From assembly GCA_035537095.1 (NCBI GenBank), contig DATLMV010000292.1:1-10212 (forward strand): a stretch of DNA of 10,212 nt, in the 5' to 3' direction. Below are positions 6,466-10,212 of this stretch, piece after piece. Source of the stretch: DASWNP01 sp035537095. Lineage in GTDB: Bacteria > Acidobacteriota > Blastocatellia > Pyrinomonadales > Pyrinomonadaceae. A model generated the notes under the pieces. It searched no databases. It was not told the DNA's origin and was given only the letters and a program-made list of their open reading frames with translations. Each line of letters begins with the position of its first letter. Within the stretch, counting starts at the first letter, position 1. The position numbers were made by a program, and so were the translations under genes.

Positions 6466-7065
6466 ATGGGGGAGTTCAGCAAATGGCTGTTGCATGAGGA
6501 TCAGAAAGAACTGTTTGAAGTCCTGTTTGCAATCGCTTTGAGCATTGTCTTCATCGCGCTGGTGGCGTTGCTGCTGTGGCCGATGGGCCGTGCATGGCTG
6601 GCCTTTCGTCTGGCGAAGGGTTACTTGGCCTTTTGGGGCATGATTTATCTGGTGAACGGGGTAGTGATTATTCTGCGGCGGATTTTTCGAGTTGATATAG
6701 ATTCGCATTACGACGTTTACCTTATCAGCGGTCTGGTCGTCAGCGGTTGTTTGCAAGCGGGCTGGTCGGCTTTCGCCGCTCCCACCGTTCAGGCTTTCAC
6801 GGGCGGCGCGCCTGTCTGGATGATTTGGACGCTGTATCTCGTCGGACTCCTTTCATGCTACGTCGCCTATACGATGGTCTCCGCGTATTACTGGGGACAG
6901 ATTTACCGGCTCGTCAATCTGCTGCTCACGGTTGTCAGCTTCATCGTTTTCAGCGTCTGGCCCGCGAGCGGGCGCGCGCTGTTTGGTTGGTTGTTTAATC
7001 TTGACGGCTGGCTTTTTAATCTCGATGATTGGCTCTTTAATCTCGGCGGCGCACTCGCGCGCTGA
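6466..7065 (+). CDS. Multi-pass inner-membrane protein with C-terminal WLFNL repeats
   Basis: I do not recognise a family for this 199-aa protein. It shows about five hydrophobic helices, at roughly residues 17-39, 52-70, 84-106, 116-138 and 146-165. The N-terminus is short and hydrophilic (GEFSKWLLHEDQKE). After the last helix, residues 175-195 consist of three heptads: WLFNLDG, WLFNLDD, WLFNLGG. These are encoded by three 21-bp units (6988-7050) with silent differences. The repeats are Trp/Leu/Phe-rich and could lie at the membrane interface. ATG 6466 has GGGA at 6455-6458, 7 nt upstream. Base composition is lower in GC than its neighbours, compatible with transfer or simply with membrane codons. 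The next gene starts 71 bp downstream and may be co-transcribed. Confidence 0.75.
   Translation: MGEFSKWLLHEDQKELFEVLFAIALSIVFIALVALLLWPMGRAWLAFRLAKGYLAFWGMIYLVNGVVIILRRIFRVDIDSHYDVYLISGLVVSGCLQAGWSAFAAPTVQAFTGGAPVWMIWTLYLVGLLSCYVAYTMVSAYYWGQIYRLVNLLLTVVSFIVFSVWPASGRALFGWLFNLDGWLFNLDDWLFNLGGALAR
6988..7050 (+). repeat. Three 21-bp in-frame tandem repeats (WLFNL heptads)
   Basis: The units 6988-7008, 7009-7029 and 7030-7050 each begin TGG and keep TTTAAT at the same position. They encode WLFNLDG, WLFNLDD and WLFNLGG at the C-terminus of the membrane protein. Differences between units are mainly at third codon positions, so the peptide pattern is kept while the DNA drifts. Confidence 0.9.
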
Positions 7066-7126
7066 CAACGGCGCGCAGTCAATGCACGCGGCGGCAGGTC
7101 TTTTATGTTTCGAGTCTTTTTATCTT

Positions 7127-7134
7127 GGAGGAGG
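7127..7134 (+). promoter_or_regulatory. Strong Shine-Dalgarno of the DUF3224 gene
   Basis: GGAGGAGG at 7127-7134 precedes tandem ATGs at 7137 and 7140. GGAGG (7127-7131) is 5 nt from the first and AGGAGG (7129-7134) is 5 nt from the second, so either can be used. The in-frame TTG 7125 overlaps the site itself and is excluded. Confidence 0.75.
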
Positions 7135-7136
7135 CG

Positions 7137-7541
7137 ATGATGACGAATCATGCGAGCGGGACGTTTGAAGCGAAGATGAATCCGCAGGCGGCGGAAGAGG
7201 GCGTCGGCGACGCGAGCATCGGGCGGATGTCGCTCGACAAACGGTTTCAAGGCGACCTCGAAGCGACGAGCAAGGGGCAGATGCTGGCGGCGATGACGGA
7301 CGTTGAAGGCTCCGCCGGATACGTCGCCATCGAGCGCGTCAGCGGGACGCTCGACGGGCGCAGCGGAACCTTCGCGCTACAGCACAGCGGCACGATGACG
7401 CGCGGCGTCCCGCAACTCGTCATCACGGTCGTGCCGGATTCCGGCACGGGTCAACTCACGGGCATCGAAGGCAAAATGACCATCAACATCGCCGACGGCG
7501 CGCATTCCTACAGCTTTGAATATACGCTTGACCGACAATGA
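7137..7541 (+). CDS. DUF3224 domain-containing protein
   Basis: The 134-aa protein is a single DUF3224 domain, a small beta-barrel family related in fold to allene oxide cyclase/dirigent-type barrels. No enzymatic role is established. Diagnostic stretches are ASGTFEAKMNPQ (6-17), GRMSLDKRFQGDLEATSKGQML (29-50), GSAGYVAIERVSGTLDGRSGTFALQHSGTM (58-87), ITVVPDSGTGQLTGIEGKMTINI (96-118) and HSYSFEYTL (123-131). These cover the family from end to end, so the gene is intact. There is no signal peptide. It follows the membrane protein in the same direction, with a 71-bp gap containing a strong ribosome-binding site and no clear promoter or terminator. An alternative start at ATG 7140 would make it one residue shorter. 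Confidence 0.88.
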   Translation: MMTNHASGTFEAKMNPQAAEEGVGDASIGRMSLDKRFQGDLEATSKGQMLAAMTDVEGSAGYVAIERVSGTLDGRSGTFALQHSGTMTRGVPQLVITVVPDSGTGQLTGIEGKMTINIADGAHSYSFEYTLDRQ

Positions 7542-7593
7542 TGCGACTATCTGATTTCGTCGTCGTCCGCATCCATCGTCAGCTAACAAATCG

Positions 7594-7622
7594 TTGACAT
7601 CCCCTTGCCCCGGTAATATCTT
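7594..7622 (+). promoter_or_regulatory. Promoter of the DUF4157 gene
   Basis: A perfect -35 TTGACA (7594-7599) is 17 nt before TATCTT (7617-7622, 4/6). The next match, TAATAT (7614-7619), is only 14 nt away. Transcription would start near 7629, giving a leader of about 77 nt. Confidence 0.45.
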
Positions 7623-7634
7623 CGACGCGTCGAA
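7621..7634. promoter_or_regulatory. 14-bp perfect palindrome at the predicted transcription start
   Basis: TTCGACGCGTCGAA reads the same on both strands and lies directly over the predicted start point of the DUF4157 promoter. This is a typical position for a dimeric repressor operator. A 14-bp palindrome can be expected about once by chance in 10 kb, so the position, not the length, is the argument. Confidence 0.35.
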
Positions 7635-7661
7635 AACGGGTCGCAAATTAGGTTTGACGAA

Positions 7662-7677
7662 CGGCTCCGGCGAGCCG
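7662..7677 (+). promoter_or_regulatory. Leader hairpin before the DUF4157 gene
   Basis: CGGCTC (7662-7667), loop CGGC, GAGCCG (7672-7677) would form a 6-bp GC stem in the leader, ending 28 nt before ATG 7706. No T-run follows. The start codon has no strong Shine-Dalgarno, so the stem may affect translation, which is inference. Confidence 0.35.
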
Positions 7678-7705
7678 CGCCATACGGGATGTGAGTTGAA
7701 CGACG

Positions 7706-9499
7706 ATGCTAACCTTTGCGGAAAAACGCAGCCGAACTCAAAGCCTTGAGCACGTCAGCCGCGTGCGGCAGCACGCGCCGAATCACGCGCCAACTCAGCA
7801 CACGGGCTCAATCATGCATTTGCAGCGCACGATTGGAAATCAAGCCGTCGGGCGTTTGCTGCGCAATGCGCCGGAGAAAACCGTGGCGAGTCCGGCGGGC
7901 GCGTCTGCCAGCGTCTCCGAGCATGAGTTGGGCGGAGTCTCGACGGCTGCGCGGGCAGACAGCGGCATTCAGGCGAAACTGACGGTCAGCAGTCCGGGAG
8001 ACGTTTATGAGCAGGAAGCCGACCGCGTCGCCGATCAGGTGATGCGCGCACCGGAGGCGGGGCCGGAGGGTCGTTCACATTCCAGACAACAGGCGGAGGG
8101 CGTCGAGTCAAACCGTCGGACGGATGAGTCCGTGCCGCGACACATTGACGAAGCCGTCGCTTCTCCGGGCCAACCGCTCGACGCTTCGGCCCGCGTCTTC
8201 TTCGAGCAGCGATTCGGTCATGGCTTCGGCGACGTGCGCGTGCATACGGACAGCGTAGCGCAGCGGTCGGCCTCTGCGGAGGGCGCGCAAGCCTACACGA
8301 CGGGTCGCGATCTGGTCTTCGGCGCGGGCCAGTACCAGCCGCACACTCTGGCCGGACGCTGGCTCCTCGGGCACGAACTGGCGCACGTCGTCCAGCAGCG
8401 CGGGGCGACGGCGGGCGGCGGCGCGGGGTCGGAGAGCGCGTTGGAGCGCGAGGCCGGAGACGCGGCGATGAGTGTGACGTTGGGCGGGCGCGCAGAGGTT
8501 TCGGCGGCGCAGGGCGGGCCGCAGGTGCAGTTCCTCCGCGTGTCGCACGGCGGTTTCGGGAAGGCTCTGGAAGACTTCACGAACATGTGGCACGTTGCCG
8601 ACAAGGCCGTCCGCCTCCTTCAGAAGTCGCCGACCTTCATGTCGCTCGTCGCCACGCTCGACCGTCATTACATCTGGCCGCACGACCCGATGTTCGGCAG
8701 CTTGATCTTGACCGGATGGGAGATCGGCCCCGACGGTCGGATGTTGAAGCCCGCAGCGGCGAAGGGCAAACGCCCGCTCTTCATCGTCGAGGACGCGGCC
8801 AGCTTCCAGACCATTGACTCGCCGGGAAACCCTCTGAGCGGCGACGTGATCAACATCAAGAGCACCGACACTCCGACCTTCATTCAAGACATCGCTCACG
8901 AAGCGACGCACGCCGCAGCCTTCGTCGGCGGTAAGTCCGCGTCGCCGAAGACGCTGGTCGAGGAGATAGAGGCCGGAATCCAGGACGAGATTGCGACGCG
9001 CAAGTCGGAGGCGAAGATACTGGGTGAGATTCCGGATGCGGCGGTCAAGGCCAAGATTGCCGAGGTCGGCTCGCGCGAGCCGCGCACGGTGGAACGCGAC
9101 GTGAGTCCGGCCTTCAATCTGACGTACATGGAGTTGTTCTTCTTCGCGCGCCGTCTGCGCGAGGAGCAGGCAGCCGAAGGTCTCGACGATTTGGAGGCCG
9201 CCGCCGTGCGCGCGCAGGTTGATAAGGCGTTGCCGTCGCCGTCAATCATCCCGAGCAAAAAGCCCCTCCCCAGCGGAATCTACCCGCTCTCCGAATACGC
9301 CGAAGTCTGGTATCAGAGGCAGACCGCCGTGCGCGAGTGGAAGGATTTCCTCAAGGACAACTCGCCCGGCGACCCCAACTATGAAGCGGACAAGGAGAAA
9401 CTTCTTCAAGACCACGCCTCGCGCTTCTTCGGCAGAAAGGCGGCCTACCGCCCGTTACCCTCGCCTCACGTCGAACCCGAATATATACACCACCGTTGA
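7706..9499 (+). CDS. DUF4157 metallopeptidase-domain protein with a second C-terminal HExxH domain
   Basis: The 597-aa protein begins with a low-complexity region containing LQRTIGNQAVGRLL (39-52), the short conserved block seen at the start of many DUF4157 proteins. KLTVSSPGDVYEQEADRVADQVM (91-113) follows, then the DUF4157 domain (~144-230): PLDASARVFFEQRFGHGFGDVRVHTD, AYTTGRDLVFGAG and the zinc motif HELAH (223-227). After a Gly-rich linker (~234-245), residues ~275-597 form a separate region with a second zinc-type motif, HEATH (398-402). EEIEAGIQDE (419-428) follows and could give the third ligand. DUF4157 domains are known N-terminal to toxin domains in polymorphic toxins and among eCIS-associated proteins; here the C-terminal part would be a metallopeptidase effector (inference). 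There is no signal peptide. It has its own promoter. The small acidic protein downstream could be its partner. No tail or secretion genes are in the window. Confidence 0.85.
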   Translation: MLTFAEKRSRTQSLEHVSRVRQHAPNHAPTQHTGSIMHLQRTIGNQAVGRLLRNAPEKTVASPAGASASVSEHELGGVSTAARADSGIQAKLTVSSPGDVYEQEADRVADQVMRAPEAGPEGRSHSRQQAEGVESNRRTDESVPRHIDEAVASPGQPLDASARVFFEQRFGHGFGDVRVHTDSVAQRSASAEGAQAYTTGRDLVFGAGQYQPHTLAGRWLLGHELAHVVQQRGATAGGGAGSESALEREAGDAAMSVTLGGRAEVSAAQGGPQVQFLRVSHGGFGKALEDFTNMWHVADKAVRLLQKSPTFMSLVATLDRHYIWPHDPMFGSLILTGWEIGPDGRMLKPAAAKGKRPLFIVEDAASFQTIDSPGNPLSGDVINIKSTDTPTFIQDIAHEATHAAAFVGGKSASPKTLVEEIEAGIQDEIATRKSEAKILGEIPDAAVKAKIAEVGSREPRTVERDVSPAFNLTYMELFFFARRLREEQAAEGLDDLEAAAVRAQVDKALPSPSIIPSKKPLPSGIYPLSEYAEVWYQRQTAVREWKDFLKDNSPGDPNYEADKEKLLQDHASRFFGRKAAYRPLPSPHVEPEYIHHR

Positions 9500-9579
9500 G
9501 AACGAGCGTGCGCGTTTGAGCCTCACAACAAAAGTTAGACGCTGTAGTTTTCGTCGTCGGGCGCGGGTGATTAAAGTTT

Positions 9580-9795
9580 ATGCCTCTGGTCAAAGCATCC
9601 GACTTCATGCCGCCGGAGAACGAACAGGTTCTCGTCTATGATGAACGGAACCGGAGGCTAGAGTTTGGCCGCTACGTTCGGGGCCGCTGGTATTTGGAGG
9701 ATTCACAGACGGGCGAGCTACGCGAAATCGCGCCGGTGACGCATTGGGGGCCGGTGCTGGACTCCGAGGATTATGACCCGGCAGACGACGATTAA
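9580..9795 (+). CDS. Small DUF551-like protein with acidic C-terminal tail
   Basis: The 71-aa protein matches the general DUF551 pattern: FMPPENEQVLVYD (9-21), a GRYVRGRWYLED core (30-41) and a PVTHWGPV end (52-59). Family members read 'P..ge.VLvy....g.W....ItHWmplP'; this match is by eye. DUF551 proteins are often phage-borne and of unknown function. The last eleven residues (61-71) hold seven Asp/Glu. It lies 80 bp after the two-HExxH protein, on the same strand, with no terminator visible between them. A small acidic protein in that position could be an immunity or inhibitor partner, which is inference from position only. The ribosome-binding site is weak (GGGTGA about 9 nt before ATG). 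Confidence 0.65.
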   Translation: MPLVKASDFMPPENEQVLVYDERNRRLEFGRYVRGRWYLEDSQTGELREIAPVTHWGPVLDSEDYDPADDD

Positions 9796-9805
9796 AGAGG
9801 CTCCC

Positions 9806-9855
9806 TTGCTTTAAGACAAGAACATTGCGCCGCCGGTCGTCGTATCTTCAAGCAA
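9806..9855. repeat. Imperfect inverted repeat before the zinc-ribbon gene
   Basis: TTGCTTTAAG (9806-9815) and CTTCAAGCAA (9846-9855) are reverse complements at 9 of 10 positions, with a 30-nt GC-rich loop. It lies 10 bp after the small acidic gene and 23 bp before the zinc-ribbon start. It may be a weak stem or a regulatory site. No T-run follows. Confidence 0.35.
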
Positions 9856-9878
9856 AGAGAATGATAGGAGTTAAGCTT

Positions 9879-10212
9879 ATGTTTTGTCCGCAATGCGGCT
9901 CTAGTCAAAGCGAGGAGTTGAAGTTTTGTAAATCGTGCGGCGCGAATCTGCAAGCCGTGCAGCAGGCGTTGACGACGCGCGACGCGGGCGGGAAGATTGA
10001 TTGGAGCAAGACTTGGGTGGCCGAGATGTTTCTCTCCGAAGGCGAGCGCAAAAGACGCGAGGGGGAACTCGAACGCCAGCGCGGTATCACGCCGGAGATA
10101 AAACGCTACAACGAAATCAAGGGCGGCGTCATCACGGGCAGCATCGGCCTCGCGCTGGCAATCTTTCTCGCCATCTTTATGCAGGGCATCATCCTCAGCG
10201 GCAACGTTTCGC
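9879..10212 (+). CDS. Zinc-ribbon domain membrane protein, N-terminal part (3' end outside window)
   Basis: The visible 111 residues start with a zinc ribbon, MFCPQCGSSQSEELKFCKSCGANL, with Cys at 3, 6, 17 and 20 as the four ligands. Next come a basic/acidic helical segment (~48-80: LSEGERKRREGELERQRGITPEIKRYNEIKGG) and a hydrophobic helix (~83-106), followed by more of the membrane region cut by the window edge. This ribbon-linker-membrane layout is typical of uncharacterised zinc-ribbon proteins frequent in Acidobacteriota and other soil bacteria. No enzymatic function is implied. ATG 9879 has AGGAG at 9866-9870, 8 nt upstream, a good ribosome-binding site. It is not obviously linked in function to the preceding gene. 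Confidence 0.85.
   Translation, partial: MFCPQCGSSQSEELKFCKSCGANLQAVQQALTTRDAGGKIDWSKTWVAEMFLSEGERKRREGELERQRGITPEIKRYNEIKGGVITGSIGLALAIFLAIFMQGIILSGNVS

Noticed and set aside
7706..9499. Assignment of the DUF4157 protein to a complete eCIS (phage-tail-like) locus
   Set aside because: No tube, sheath, baseplate or AAA+ gene is in the window, so only the domain association can be stated.
6315..9540. Integron attC-like core sites (GCCTAAC and ACCTAAC near 6315-6345, GTTAGAC at 9534-9540) and a 10-bp inverted pair CTAACTTTTG/CAAAAGTTAG around the right-hand block
   Set aside because: No complementary R'/R'' pairs at attC spacing or L boxes were found, and 10-bp matches between two points of a 10-kb window occur often by chance.

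Overview
The window looks like part of a chromosome from a GC-rich, free-living Gram-negative bacterium. The gene families (an AidB-type flavoprotein, DUF3224, a DUF4157 metallopeptidase, a zinc-ribbon membrane protein, a bacterial SET protein) and the compact style would suit an Acidobacteriota/Blastocatellia-like genome. That placement is an inference from gene content only. No rRNA, tRNA, CRISPR array, transposase, integrase or phage structural gene is visible.

Left part (1-2581, + strand): an apparent three-gene operon. It holds the C-terminal part of an APS kinase (or of a Sat-CysC fusion), which makes the sulfate donor PAPS; a PAPS-dependent sulfotransferase; and a glycosyltransferase-like protein overlapping the sulfotransferase by 8 bp. 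Together they read as making and attaching sulfate to a glycan or other surface molecule. A long imperfect inverted repeat (551-619) lies between the first two genes and runs in frame with a probably spurious upstream extension of the sulfotransferase.

Middle part (2582-6133): an AidB-like acyl-CoA dehydrogenase-fold protein (+) converges on a secreted TIM-barrel glycosidase-like protein (-). The latter is divergent from a small SET-domain methyltransferase (+). The SET gene ends in a perfect 19-bp tandem duplication that covers its stop codon.

Right part (6134-10212, + strand) looks more accessory. A 332-bp gene-poor spacer with a strong short hairpin and a promoter/inverted-repeat combination leads to an unrecognised five-helix membrane protein ending in three WLFNL repeats. 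Next come a DUF3224 protein and a 597-aa protein with a DUF4157 metallopeptidase domain (HELAH) plus a second, separate HEATH motif in its C-terminal half. This has the layout of a peptidase-toxin polyprotein. A small DUF551-like protein with an acidic tail follows, then a truncated zinc-ribbon membrane protein. The two-HExxH protein and its small acidic neighbour are the best candidates for an undescribed effector system.
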